From contig NZ_CP107567.1 of the NCBI RefSeq assembly GCF_025854275.1, positions 2,914,001-2,978,000 of the forward strand: a stretch of DNA of 64,000 nt. Direction: 5' to 3'. Source of the DNA: Streptomyces peucetius. Its GTDB lineage: Bacteria > Actinomycetota > Actinomycetes > Streptomycetales > Streptomycetaceae. Numbering within the stretch: the first letter of the stretch is position 1; each line of letters opens with the position of its first letter. The position numbers and the translations under genes were made by a program. The notes beneath the pieces were generated by a model. It saw only the letters and a list, made by a program, of their open reading frames with translations. It made no database searches and was not told the origin of the DNA. Shown here piece by piece: positions 16,485-25,230 of the stretch.

Positions 16485-16991
16485 CTACTTGAGCCCGCCG
16501 GCGCCGACCGTGTCCCCCGGCTCGGCCGCCGGTGCGCCGTCGGCCGGTGGGCGGCGCTCTGCCGTCGGGTCCCGGTCCGCGTCGTAGTGCTGCTGTGTGT
16601 GGGCCTGGATGGCCAGCATCCGGCGGCGGATGTCGTCGTCGACGTCGGCGTAACCGCTTTTGGCGGAAACGACCGCGATACCCATGCCTTCCAGGCAGTC
16701 GCTCATCAACTGGGACAGCTCCTTGAGCCGTTCGACCACGAGCTCGTACGACGCGTTCAGTCCCGCCGCTTCGGCCCAGGCGCCTTCGCCTCCGCCAAAG
16801 TGGTTGCGTTTGGTGTAGGCCGTGCCCACCTGCTTCGGTGCCGCGGGCGAGTCGCCCAGTTCGATGACGAGCTGGTCGACCCGCTTCTTAAACTCCACCA
16901 TCGACTCGGCGTCGTACGACAGCGAGGCCACCGCGCCCGGTTGGCGCTCGCCACCCGGCTTGCCGCTCGGCCAACCGTCGTGCTCCGCCAT
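16485..16991 (-). CDS. WXG100-like protein heading the mycosin operon
   Basis: A 168-residue helical protein. An N-terminal segment (SYDAESMVEFKKRVDQLVIELGDSPAAP) and a second helix (AEAAGLNASYELVVERLKELSQLMSDCLEGMGIAVVSAKSGYADVDDDIRRRM) form a helical hairpin typical of ESX-like proteins, followed by a disordered tail. ATG 16991 is chosen because GGGGGGC precedes it by 7 nt; the frame upstream is open to 17249 but would cross the divergent promoter. Codons such as TTT-AAG are rarer than in neighbouring housekeeping genes. Confidence 0.75.
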   Translation of the reverse strand: MAEHDGWPSGKPGGERQPGAVASLSYDAESMVEFKKRVDQLVIELGDSPAAPKQVGTAYTKRNHFGGGEGAWAEAAGLNASYELVVERLKELSQLMSDCLEGMGIAVVSAKSGYADVDDDIRRRMLAIQAHTQQHYDADRDPTAERRPPADGAPAAEPGDTVGAGGLK

Positions 16992-17221
16992 CGCGCCGCC
17001 CCCCATGCACACAGAAAACCGGTCTGCCACTCTACCGAGCAGTACGGACAGTGCTTCGCACCCTGGGGGCAGTCCCAGCCACGTGGGACTGCCTCCTCCA
17101 AGGGCGGTGGAACGCGGCCCATATTCGGAGCGAGCCCCCCAAAGGCTACCGTCCACCTGTGCCCGGCCGACGCGCCGGTAGGCTCCTGTGGCGTTGTCAT
17201 GCCTAGGGGGATCTCGCCAAG

Positions 17222-18136
17222 ATGGAACGAGCGCATACGGAACGCCCACGGCAGGGCGGGCCGCGCCGGATCGGCCCGTATCAGCTCATCACCCGGCTCG
17301 ACCCGACGGGACCGGGCCATCCGCCGGTCCCCGAGCGGCGGTTCGTCGCGCGCAGCGCCGACGGGCAGAGCACCGTGCTGATCAGTGCGCCGCTCGACGG
17401 GGCGGATCCCGGGCGGTTCCTCGTCGAGGCGGACGCCGCTCGCCGGCTCGTCGGCCCGTGGACGCTGCCCGTCGCCGAACTGTCGCCGACGCCGAAGGCC
17501 CCGTGGTACGCCACGCCCTATTTTCCGGTGATCCCGCTTCCGGTGGCGCTGGCCGTGCACGGCGGCCCGCTGCCGGAGCGCACCGTACGAGCCCTGGGCG
17601 CCGCCCTCGCGGAAACCCTCGTGGGCGCGCACGCCGCCGGCATCACGCACGCCGGGCTCTCCCCCGCCGCCGTACTGCTGGCCTGGAACGGGCCGCGCCT
17701 GACCTGCTTCGGCGCGGCTCGCGCGGCCACCCCGGACGGTGAGGTCCGCACCGGTCTCGCCGGGCTGGAGCCGGGGAGCCTCGCCCCCGAAGCCGCGGCA
17801 GGCGGCCGTCCCCGCCCGCCGGGCGACATCCACGGGCTGGGGGCCGTCCTCGCGTACGCCGCCACCGGCCACACGGTCCCGGACAGCGCCGAACTTCCGG
17901 AGTCCTTGCGTGCCGTGGTCTCCCGCTGTCTGACCCGCGACGCGGCGGCCCGGCCGACGGCGTCGGAGCTGCTGCTCGCCCTGCCCCCGTCCTCCGCGGC
18001 CCCCACGTCGACGGTTCTGGACTCGGCCGGCTCGCTCCTGGGGCCCGGCTGGCTGCCGGGCCGGGTGGCGGCGGCCATCGCCCGGCAGTCGTCGCAGGTC
18101 CTGGCCGCCGAGGTCCGTACAACCGCGTCTTCGTGA
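17222..18136 (+). CDS. Protein pseudokinase (Ser/Thr-kinase fold lacking catalytic residues)
   Basis: A 304-residue protein aligning to a Hanks-type kinase: IGPYQLITRLD at the N-lobe start, HAAGITHAGLSPAAVLLAWNG in place of the HRDxKPxN loop, CFGAARA in place of DFG, LAPEA as the APE motif, GDIHGLGAVLAYAATG for the DxxxxG helix, and RPTASELL at the C-lobe end. The glycine loop is degraded, the ATP-binding lysine of VAIK is absent (VLISAPLDG), and both catalytic Asp residues are missing. There is no membrane helix. It is divergent from the mycosin/WXG operon, sharing a 230-bp promoter region, so it may be a scaffold or regulator of that island. Confidence 0.85.
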   Translation: MERAHTERPRQGGPRRIGPYQLITRLDPTGPGHPPVPERRFVARSADGQSTVLISAPLDGADPGRFLVEADAARRLVGPWTLPVAELSPTPKAPWYATPYFPVIPLPVALAVHGGPLPERTVRALGAALAETLVGAHAAGITHAGLSPAAVLLAWNGPRLTCFGAARAATPDGEVRTGLAGLEPGSLAPEAAAGGRPRPPGDIHGLGAVLAYAATGHTVPDSAELPESLRAVVSRCLTRDAAARPTASELLLALPPSSAAPTSTVLDSAGSLLGPGWLPGRVAAAIARQSSQVLAAEVRTTASS

Positions 18137-18221
18137 CGGCGGGTGAGGAACCGTCGGCTCTGCCGGTGTTCGACCGACGGGGCGCGGCGACGGCGCCCCA
18201 CGTGTCAGGCTCGAGCCGAGG

Positions 18222-20537
18222 TCAGGACTTCGGGGCAGCCACCGCCGCCTGCGGTCTGATCGGGAGGCGGTTGATCGGGCGGCCGGTGGCGGCGCGGACG
18301 GCGGAGGCGACGGCGGCCGGGGAGGTGACGACCGGGGCCGCGCTCGCGGGTTTGGCGCCGAAGGGGGCCACGACGTCGCGTTCCTCGACGAGTTTGACGA
18401 TGCGGATGTCCGGCGCGTCCAGGGATGTGGGGAGCGCGTAGCCGGTGAGGTCGGGGTGGCGGATCAGGCCGCGGGCCGTGCGGAGGTTCTCCGTTAGGGC
18501 CGCGCCGATGCCCTGGGTGACGCCGGCTTCTATGCGGGTGGCCAGTTGGGAGGGGTTGAGGACGCGGCCGACGTCCTGGGCCACGGCCATCTCGACCACG
18601 CGTACGGAGCCCAGTTCGATGTCGACGTCGACCACCGCGCGGACCGCGCAGAACGCCAGGCCGACGAAGGCGTCACCCTGGCCGGACTCGTCCAGGGGCT
18701 CGGTGGGGTGCGGGCGGCACTGGGCGGTCGCCCAGAGTTCCTTGCCGTCCATCGCCTCGGTGACCGTCGTCGACAGCACGCCGTCGTACGACGTGATCTT
18801 GCCGTCGGTGATCTGGAGGAGTTCCGTGGACATGCCGAACTGATGGGCCAGCGGCTGGAGAAGCTGGGTGCGGACCATCTTGGCGGCGCGTTCGACGGCG
18901 CCGCCGGACACCCAGGTGTGGCGGCCGTGGGCGGCCGGGCCGGCCGGGGGCTGGTCGGTGTCGACGGCAGCGACGCGGACGTCCTCCACGCCCAGCGTCT
19001 CCTGCACGATCTGGCGGGCCAGTGTGGAGAAGCCGGAACCGGTCTCCACGGCCGCGCAGATGACCGTCGCCACTCCGTCCTGGACCCTGACCGTGGCGGT
19101 GGAGACCTCGTCGGTGCCTTCCGCGCCGAGCATGTGCACCATGCCCAGGGCGTAGCCGACGCCGCGCCGTACCGCGCCCGGTTCCCCGGCGCCCTCGGGG
19201 CCGCCGGGGAGGAGCCAGTCGTCCTCCGGGGAGTCCTTGGGGAGGGGCGGGAGGGGGAAGTCGCGTACGGCCTGGAGCAGTTCGGCGACGGGGGCCGGAC
19301 AGGTGACGGTCTGGCCGGTGGGCAGGATGTCGCCGGTGGCCAGGACGTTGCGCAGCCTGATCTCGGTCTGGTCCAGGCCGAGTTTCACGGCGAGCTTGTC
19401 CATCTGCGCCTCGTACGCGGCGCAGACCTGCATCGCTCCCTCACCGCGTACGTGGCCCGACGGCGGGTTGTTGGTACGGACCGCCCAGCCCTCGATGTGG
19501 GCGTGCGGGACGACGTACGGGCCGCAGGCGAAGGCGACCGCGGCCGCCAGCGACTCGGAGGAGGCGTCGGCGTACGCGCCCGCGTCGAGCAGCAGCTGGG
19601 CCTCGACCTTGACCAGGTGGCCCTCGGCGTCCGCGTGGTGGCGGTAGCGCAGCAGCGTGGGATGGCGGTGGGCGTGGCCGAGGAAGGATTCCTCGCGGGT
19701 GGCGGTGAGTTTGACCGGGCAGCCGGTACGGAGGGCCAGCAGGCCGAGCGGGAGTTGGAAGCCGGGGTCCTCGCGGTCGCCGGTCGCGCCGGGGACGCCG
19801 GTGACGACGACCTTGACCCGTTCCGGTTCCAGGCCGAAGCAGGAGGCCGCCAGGTCGCGGTCGGTGTGCGGGTCGGTGGAGGCGACGTAGAGCTCGACGC
19901 CGCCGTCGGGGCGGGGCACGGCGAGGCCCGCCTCGGCGCCGATGGGGGCGGGGTCCTGGCGGCCGATGCGGTACAGGCCCTCGACGATCACCTCGCCGGT
20001 GGCGTCGGGGTCGCCGTAGCGCAGCGGGATGTGTCGGACGAGGTTGCCGTCGGGGTGCAGCGGTTCGGCGGCGAAGGCCTTCTCGGGGTCGGTGACCGGT
20101 TCGAGGATTTCGTACTCGACAGCGATCGCCGCCGCCGCGAGGCGGGCCGTGTCGGGGTGGTCGGCCGCGACCGCGGCGATCGCCTCGCCGTGGTGCCGGA
20201 CGATCTCGGAGGCGAAGACGGGCCGGTCGGCGATGCGCCGTCCGTACGAGCCGTCGCCGGGAACGTCCTCGTGGGTGATCACCGCGTGCACGCCGGGCAT
20301 CTCCAGCGCGGCTGAGGTGTCGACGGAGACGATACGGGCGTGCGGGTGCGGCGAGCGCAGCAGCGCGGCCCACAGCAGGCCCTCCGCCCACAGGTCGGAG
20401 GCGTAGGGGAAGGTGCCCTCGCTCTTCGCGCGGGTGTCGGCGGCGGGAAGCGACGCGCCGAGGCCGTGGGCAGGAGGCTCCGGCTGAGGGCTGTCGGCCT
20501 GCTGCGGCATCGCAGTGGTGGCCGCGTCGTTGCTCAC
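18222..20537 (-). CDS. Xanthine dehydrogenase/aldehyde oxidase-family molybdenum subunit (divergent)
   Basis: A 771-residue protein with the a/b hammerhead domain (about 40-150) and Mo-pterin-binding domains of the xanthine oxidase family (TYPICAL segments: KLTATREESFLGHAHRHP, NNPPSGHVRGEGAMQ, AVAQDVGRVLNP, EAGVTQGIGAALTE). Several signature residues are unusual: the GGGFGGK loop is replaced by GATGDREDPGFQL, RGFGxPQ by RGEGAMQ, and the terminal GVGE catalytic-Glu motif by PASA (GAKPASAAP). Substrate oxidation by the usual mechanism is therefore doubtful. GTG 20537 overlaps the stop of the iron-sulfur gene (GTGA) with GGAGG upstream. It is the third gene of a FAD/FeS/Mo operon. Confidence 0.85.
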   Translation of the reverse strand: MSNDAATTAMPQQADSPQPEPPAHGLGASLPAADTRAKSEGTFPYASDLWAEGLLWAALLRSPHPHARIVSVDTSAALEMPGVHAVITHEDVPGDGSYGRRIADRPVFASEIVRHHGEAIAAVAADHPDTARLAAAAIAVEYEILEPVTDPEKAFAAEPLHPDGNLVRHIPLRYGDPDATGEVIVEGLYRIGRQDPAPIGAEAGLAVPRPDGGVELYVASTDPHTDRDLAASCFGLEPERVKVVVTGVPGATGDREDPGFQLPLGLLALRTGCPVKLTATREESFLGHAHRHPTLLRYRHHADAEGHLVKVEAQLLLDAGAYADASSESLAAAVAFACGPYVVPHAHIEGWAVRTNNPPSGHVRGEGAMQVCAAYEAQMDKLAVKLGLDQTEIRLRNVLATGDILPTGQTVTCPAPVAELLQAVRDFPLPPLPKDSPEDDWLLPGGPEGAGEPGAVRRGVGYALGMVHMLGAEGTDEVSTATVRVQDGVATVICAAVETGSGFSTLARQIVQETLGVEDVRVAAVDTDQPPAGPAAHGRHTWVSGGAVERAAKMVRTQLLQPLAHQFGMSTELLQITDGKITSYDGVLSTTVTEAMDGKELWATAQCRPHPTEPLDESGQGDAFVGLAFCAVRAVVDVDIELGSVRVVEMAVAQDVGRVLNPSQLATRIEAGVTQGIGAALTENLRTARGLIRHPDLTGYALPTSLDAPDIRIVKLVEERDVVAPFGAKPASAAPVVTSPAAVASAVRAATGRPINRLPIRPQAAVAAPKS

Positions 20538-22234
20538 GCCATGCCTCCGTCGTGCGGGTGAATCTGCACACTACCTGCGCCGGGGGGTGCCTGGTGCGGG
20601 ATGCGGGCTTCGCCACCGGCGTCCGGCTTTTCGGCGTCGGCCGCTTCGGCCGCGGCCGCTGCGCTCGCCGCGCGTTCGGCGACCACCTCGCGCACGGCGT
20701 CGAGGACGCCGCGGTAACCGGAGCAGCGGCAGAGGTTGCCGCACAGGGCCTGACGGGTCTCCAGTTCGGTGGGGGCGTGGTTGCCCTCGAGGAGGTCGTG
20801 GACGGTCATGGCCATGCCGGGAATGCAGAAGCCGCACTGGACGGCGCCGCAGGCGGCCAGGGCCCGCTGGACGTCGGAGGGTTCGCCGTCGGTGGCCAGG
20901 CCCTCGACCGTACGGACCTCGGAGCCGGCGGTGGTCGCCGCCGGGACGAGGCAGGAGGCGACGAGGCGGCCGTCGACCTGGACGTTGCAGGCGCCGCATT
21001 CGCCTTGGGAGCAGCCGTCCTTGGCACCGGCGAGGCCGAGGCGCTCGCGGAGCACGTAGAGGAGGGACTCGCCTATCCAGGCGTCGCTGACCGGGCGGTC
21101 GGTGCCGTTGACGCGCAGGACGTACGAGGTCGGCGGGTGCTCCTCGCTCCCGACGGGCAGCACGTCCGCCGGTGCGGCGGGGGGCTCGGGGTCGGGGGCG
21201 GGCTCGGGTCCGGGTTCGGGCTCGGGCTCGGGCTCGGGCTCGGGGCCGGTGTCGACGGCCGCAGGGGCAGATTGAGGGTCGGCGTCGGGCTCTGGTTCTG
21301 GTTCGGGCTCGACGGCCGCTGCCTCGGCCTCCGGCTCGGGTTCGGTCCCGGACACGCCGGCCGGCTCGGGGGACGGCGCGGCGGCTTCGTGGGCCTCGCC
21401 GGCGATCTCCTCGGCCTCCGGCTCGGCGGACGCCACCGGCTCGACCCCGGCCTCCGCAGCCACGGGCTCCGCCACCGGCTTCGGCTCCGCCGCCCAAGGT
21501 GCCGGGGCTCCGCCCGGCAGCGTCGCCCACGGCGCGGGCGCGCCTCCGGGAAGCGTGGCGGGCGGGGTCGTGGCGGCCCAGGGCTCGTCGGCGCGCGGCG
21601 GCAGCGGGAACTCGCCCGAGTCGCCCTCGGACGACACGGCGGGTTCGGACTCCTGGAAGTCCTGGAACGTCCACTGGCCCGTCACGCCCTGCTCCATCGG
21701 CTCGCCCGAGCCCTGCGAGGAGTCCTGCGCCGCGGGCTCCGGCCACTGGGGCGTCGCCCAGCCGCCCGCCGACGCGGGGTCCGTATCGGCGGCAGGCGTC
21801 AACGGGGTGATCATCGGGGGTACGTAGCCGTGTCCGGGGGCCTCCAGCGGGGCGGCGTCGCCGGTGATCTCGGGGGGCAGCTGGAAGAACGCCGTGGCCT
21901 CGCCGTCGTACTCGCCGCCCTGCGGCGTGGGTTGCCAGCCGCCGCCCTGGCCGCCGTACGCATCGTGGGAGCCGTAGTCACCCGCACCGGCGCCGCCGGT
22001 GCCGGGACCGGCCCCTGCGCCGTAGGACCCGTACGGGTCGTACTGCTCCGGCCGGGAAGGCTGGGCCGGCCGGCCGTGCCAGTCGTACCCGTCCTGCCCG
22101 TCCTGGCCGTCCTGCTGCTCACGGCCGTCCTGCTGCTCATGGCCGTCGTAGTGATCGCCACGGTGGTCGGACTCGAAGCCCTCCGGCAGCCGGAACTCCG
22201 GCGGAAGGCCGTGCGGGTTGTTCTCGTTGCTCAC
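20534..22234 (-). CDS. [2Fe-2S] subunit of molybdenum hydroxylase with a 370-residue disordered N-terminal extension
   Basis: A 566-residue protein. The C-terminal 197 residues are a standard small subunit: plant-type cluster C-x4-C-x2-C-x11-C (in KDGCSQGECGACNVQ...ASC) and helical-domain cluster CGFC...CRC spaced 31. Family members are usually about 160-200 residues. The first 370 residues are Gly/Gln/Asp-rich, then Pro/Glu/Ala-rich, with EPEPEPEP runs and a duplicated TLPGGAPAPWA. This extension is likely disordered. GTG 22234 is preceded by GGGGAGGG and overlaps the FAD-subunit stop (GTGA). It transfers electrons between the Mo centre and FAD. Confidence 0.88.
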   Translation of the reverse strand: MSNENNPHGLPPEFRLPEGFESDHRGDHYDGHEQQDGREQQDGQDGQDGYDWHGRPAQPSRPEQYDPYGSYGAGAGPGTGGAGAGDYGSHDAYGGQGGGWQPTPQGGEYDGEATAFFQLPPEITGDAAPLEAPGHGYVPPMITPLTPAADTDPASAGGWATPQWPEPAAQDSSQGSGEPMEQGVTGQWTFQDFQESEPAVSSEGDSGEFPLPPRADEPWAATTPPATLPGGAPAPWATLPGGAPAPWAAEPKPVAEPVAAEAGVEPVASAEPEAEEIAGEAHEAAAPSPEPAGVSGTEPEPEAEAAAVEPEPEPEPDADPQSAPAAVDTGPEPEPEPEPEPGPEPAPDPEPPAAPADVLPVGSEEHPPTSYVLRVNGTDRPVSDAWIGESLLYVLRERLGLAGAKDGCSQGECGACNVQVDGRLVASCLVPAATTAGSEVRTVEGLATDGEPSDVQRALAACGAVQCGFCIPGMAMTVHDLLEGNHAPTELETRQALCGNLCRCSGYRGVLDAVREVVAERAASAAAAAEAADAEKPDAGGEARIPHQAPPGAGSVQIHPHDGGMA

Positions 22235-23127
22235 GACAGCGCCCTCCCCAGTGCCCGTCGGGCCAGCGCGGCGACGGTACGCCGCAGGTGCAGTACGGCC
22301 GGTGACGGCACCGGTTGTTCCTCGCCCTCCGCGGCCGGCGCCGGGTCGGGGATGCACGCGGCGGCGACGTACTCGCCGAACGCGGTGAGTGCCTCGCCCG
22401 CCAGGCCGCGCTCGCCGTCCCAGTCGATGAGCGAGGCGATCCACCGCTCCGCCTCCAGCGGCCGCAGCGGCATCGGCGCGATGGCGCCCACCGCGCAGCG
22501 CACACTGCGCCGGGCCGGGTCGAGCACGACGGCCACGGATGCCGTGGCACGGCCGGGGCCGGTGCGGCCGGTCGCCTTCAGGAAGACCTGCGGGGCGTGC
22601 AGCAGGGGGACGCGTACGAAGCCGATCAGTTCGGCGGGGCCGAGCATCTCCCGGCCGGCCAGCAGGTGTGAGACGGGGATCTCGCGGCGGGCGCCGCCGG
22701 GGCCCGCGACGACGAGATCGGCCTCCAGGGCGGCCAGTACCGGCAGGGTGTCGTTGGTGGGCGCGGCGCTGACGATGTTGCCGCCGAGTGTGCCCGCGTT
22801 GCGGATCTGGGGCGGGCCGGCCGCGCGTGCCGACGCGGCGAGCGCGGGGATGAGGGCCGCGAAGTCGGGGCGGCCCATCCGGGCGTGGGTGAGTCCGGCT
22901 CCGAGCAGCGCGTGTCCGTCCTGGTAGCGCCAGCCGCGGATCTCGCTGATGCGGCCGAGGCCGACCAGGCCGGCGGGGCGCAACTGGCCCCGGTTGACGG
23001 CGGCCATGAGGTCGGTGCCGCCGGCGACGGGAACGGCGGCGGGCATGGCGCTGAGCGCCGCGACGGCCTCGTCGAGCGAGGCCGGCAGCGTCACCGAATG
23101 TGCCGTGTGCGGTGCGTGCGTGGTCAC
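22231..23127 (-). CDS. FAD-binding subunit of molybdenum hydroxylase (CoxM-like)
   Basis: A 298-residue protein of the CO-dehydrogenase/xanthine-dehydrogenase FAD subunit family. The FAD-binding motifs are VPVAGGTDLMAAVNRGQLRP near residues 30-50 and IRNAGTLGGNIVSAAPTNDTLPVLAAL near 110-140. A C-terminal CO_deh_flav_C domain carries TGRTGPGRATASVAVVLD. The GTG start at 23127 follows AAGGGGC. It is the first gene of an FAD-FeS-Mo operon in which each junction is a 4-bp overlap, an arrangement that favours equal subunit synthesis. The electron acceptor is probably NAD+ or O2; the substrate is unknown. Confidence 0.88.
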   Translation of the reverse strand: MTTHAPHTAHSVTLPASLDEAVAALSAMPAAVPVAGGTDLMAAVNRGQLRPAGLVGLGRISEIRGWRYQDGHALLGAGLTHARMGRPDFAALIPALAASARAAGPPQIRNAGTLGGNIVSAAPTNDTLPVLAALEADLVVAGPGGARREIPVSHLLAGREMLGPAELIGFVRVPLLHAPQVFLKATGRTGPGRATASVAVVLDPARRSVRCAVGAIAPMPLRPLEAERWIASLIDWDGERGLAGEALTAFGEYVAAACIPDPAPAAEGEEQPVPSPAVLHLRRTVAALARRALGRALS

Positions 23128-23420
23128 CAAGCTGCCCCTTCCCGGCGTCCGGGCTGTCCCGCCTGTGTTGCCGTACCGTACGTGCTCACAGGCCGGACGG
23201 GGCAACTCTGGCACATCTTCCGGGCGGACCGGCGGGAGGGTCCGCGAAGGGCAGATCCACCCCACAATTGCGAAACCGCGACAATGGTCCGGTTTCGCAC
23301 CCGGGTGGCGCCAAGGGGGCATTGCAGTGCTTCGGCGGCGGTTGTACGCCTTGTTCCTCGCGGTGGCACGGCTCCACGGTCTCAGGGCCCGGGCCGCCGG
23401 GCGGCGGCCTCGGGCCGGGC

Positions 23421-25124
23421 TCACACGTTCGGGGGCGTTTTGTCGATCGGGCGTCCGGCGACACCGGGGCGCTGCTGCCAGGGCAACGGGCCCCCGGGCG
23501 GCCGGTAGTGGACGCCGAGCGCGTCGAGGCGCGCGTAGTGGGCGGCCATTCGGCGCTCGAAGTCCGCGAAGTCGCGGTCGGCGGGCGCGGGCAGCGCGGA
23601 CCAGGCGACCTCGGCGAAGGCGGCGAGGCGCGGGAAGACCTGGTAGTCGACGCGGGAGCTGTCCTGCATCACCTCGGTCCACACATTGGCCTGGGTGCCC
23701 AGCACACGGGCGGCGGCCTGCGGTGTGAGCGCGGGCGGCACGGGCTCGAAGCGGTAGACGTCCTCGAGGGTGCGCACGTAGCCGATGGGCATCGGTTCGT
23801 CGTCGCCGGCGGCCTGCCGGTGGTCCAGATAGACCTGCTGCTCGGGGCACATGACGACGTCGTGTCCGGCTTCCGCGGCGGCGATGCCGCCCCGGTACCC
23901 GCGCCAGGAGGAGACGGCGGCGCCGGGTGCGAGGCCCCATGCCGTCGTATCGCCTCCGGGTTCCTGTACTCCCTCGGGCCGGTTCCCGCCTTCGAGGATC
24001 TCGTCCCAGCCGATGAGCCGGCGGCCGCGCTCCGTGAGCCAGCGGTCGAAGTGACGGATGAACCACGACTGCAGTTCGTCCTCGTCGGCCAGGCCCAGCT
24101 CCTTGATGCGGGCCTGGGCGGTGGGCGATGCCTTCCACTGGTCCTTGGGGCACTCGTCGCCGCCGATGTGGACGAACGCCGACGGGAAGAGTTCCAGGAC
24201 CTCTTCGAGGACGCCCTCGTAGAAGCGGAGGGTGTTGTCGGTGGGTGCCAGTACGTTGGGACTGATGCCCCAGTTGTCCCAGACGGTCAGGGAGGTCGTG
24301 TCGATGACGTCGGTGTTGCCCAGTTCCGGATATGCGGCGATCGCCGCCTGCGAGTGCCCGGGGATGTCGATCTCGGGGACGACGGTGATGTGCCGCTCGG
24401 CGGCGTAGGCGACGATCTCGCGGATGTCGTCCTGCGTGTAGTGGCCGCCGTGGGGTTTGTCGTCCCACAGCGGTGAGGCCCGGTGCCCGTACTTGGTCCG
24501 TGCCCGCCACGCGCCGGTCCGGGTCAGCTCCGGGTGACGCCTGATCTCGATGCGCCAGCCCTGGTCGTCGGTGAGGTGGAAGTGGAAGACGCTGAGCTTG
24601 TGGGCGGCGAGCAGGTCGAGGTAGCGCAGGACACCGTCCTTGGGCATGAAGTGCCGTGCGACGTCGAGCATGAGACCGCGCCAGGAGAACCGGGGTGCGT
24701 CCTCGATGAAGATGGCGGGCACCTCCCAGCGCCTGCCGGGCGCCGCGGGCGCCTTGCGGTACGCGTCGGAGCCCAGGAGCTGACGGAGCGTCTGCACACC
24801 CCAGAAGACTCCGGCGGCGCCACCGCCGTGGATCGTTACACCCTCGCCGTCCACATGCAGCTTGTAGCCCTCGGGGCCGAGATGCCCGGCGTCCGCGGCA
24901 TCGACGCGCAGCCGGATCGCCCCTCGGGCGTCACCTCCGCCGTCACCTCCGCCGGCACCGGCACCGGGCGGCAGCGGCAGCCCTGTCGCGGCGCCCAGAT
25001 CGGCGCGCAGCCGGCGCTCGGCGCCTTCGGTGCCGGGGCCCGCGTCGATGACGGTCGACTCGTCGAGGACGAATGCGTCGCCGCTGCGCGTCGTGGCGCT
25101 GCGCGGCAGGGGAAGGACATCCAT
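23421..25124 (-). CDS. Beta-N-acetylhexosaminidase (GH20)
   Basis: A 567-residue glycoside hydrolase family 20 enzyme. A GH20b-like N-terminal domain leads to the (beta/alpha)8 barrel from about residue 150 (PRFSWRGLMLDVARHFMPKDGVLRYLDLLAAHKLS). The catalytic pair is in HIGGDE (residues 319-324): Asp323 orients the N-acetyl group, Glu324 is the acid/base. No signal peptide is visible, so it is probably cytoplasmic and hydrolyses imported chito-oligosaccharides. ATG 25124 follows AAAGGCGG. It lies 106 bp after a GlcNAc-type ABC importer operon on the same strand, a classic uptake-hydrolysis module. Confidence 0.93.
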   Translation of the reverse strand: MDVLPLPRSATTRSGDAFVLDESTVIDAGPGTEGAERRLRADLGAATGLPLPPGAGAGGGDGGGDARGAIRLRVDAADAGHLGPEGYKLHVDGEGVTIHGGGAAGVFWGVQTLRQLLGSDAYRKAPAAPGRRWEVPAIFIEDAPRFSWRGLMLDVARHFMPKDGVLRYLDLLAAHKLSVFHFHLTDDQGWRIEIRRHPELTRTGAWRARTKYGHRASPLWDDKPHGGHYTQDDIREIVAYAAERHITVVPEIDIPGHSQAAIAAYPELGNTDVIDTTSLTVWDNWGISPNVLAPTDNTLRFYEGVLEEVLELFPSAFVHIGGDECPKDQWKASPTAQARIKELGLADEDELQSWFIRHFDRWLTERGRRLIGWDEILEGGNRPEGVQEPGGDTTAWGLAPGAAVSSWRGYRGGIAAAEAGHDVVMCPEQQVYLDHRQAAGDDEPMPIGYVRTLEDVYRFEPVPPALTPQAAARVLGTQANVWTEVMQDSSRVDYQVFPRLAAFAEVAWSALPAPADRDFADFERRMAAHYARLDALGVHYRPPGGPLPWQQRPGVAGRPIDKTPPNV

Positions 25125-25183
25125 CAGGTCCGCCTTTCGGGTCGGTCGGATCCGCCAGGCACGGCAGCGCGCCCGCCTGCCCG

Positions 25184-25204
25184 CCGGGGGCCGGACGCCC
25201 CCGG
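25184..25204. terminator. Small GC hairpin between importer and hexosaminidase genes
   Basis: CCGGGGGC (25184-25191) pairs with GCCCCCGG (25197-25204) around a 5-nt loop. It lies in the 106-bp gap and could partially attenuate read-through from the transporter into the hexosaminidase gene. Confidence 0.4.
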
Positions 25205-25230
25205 TGCGCGGGGCGCCGGGCGCCACACGG

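Noticed and set aside
20552..22927. 791-codon plus-strand ORF with GLGLGLGLG runs
   Set aside because: Opposite-strand reading of the EPEPEP-coding region of the FeS subunit gene and the FAD gene; no real protein features.
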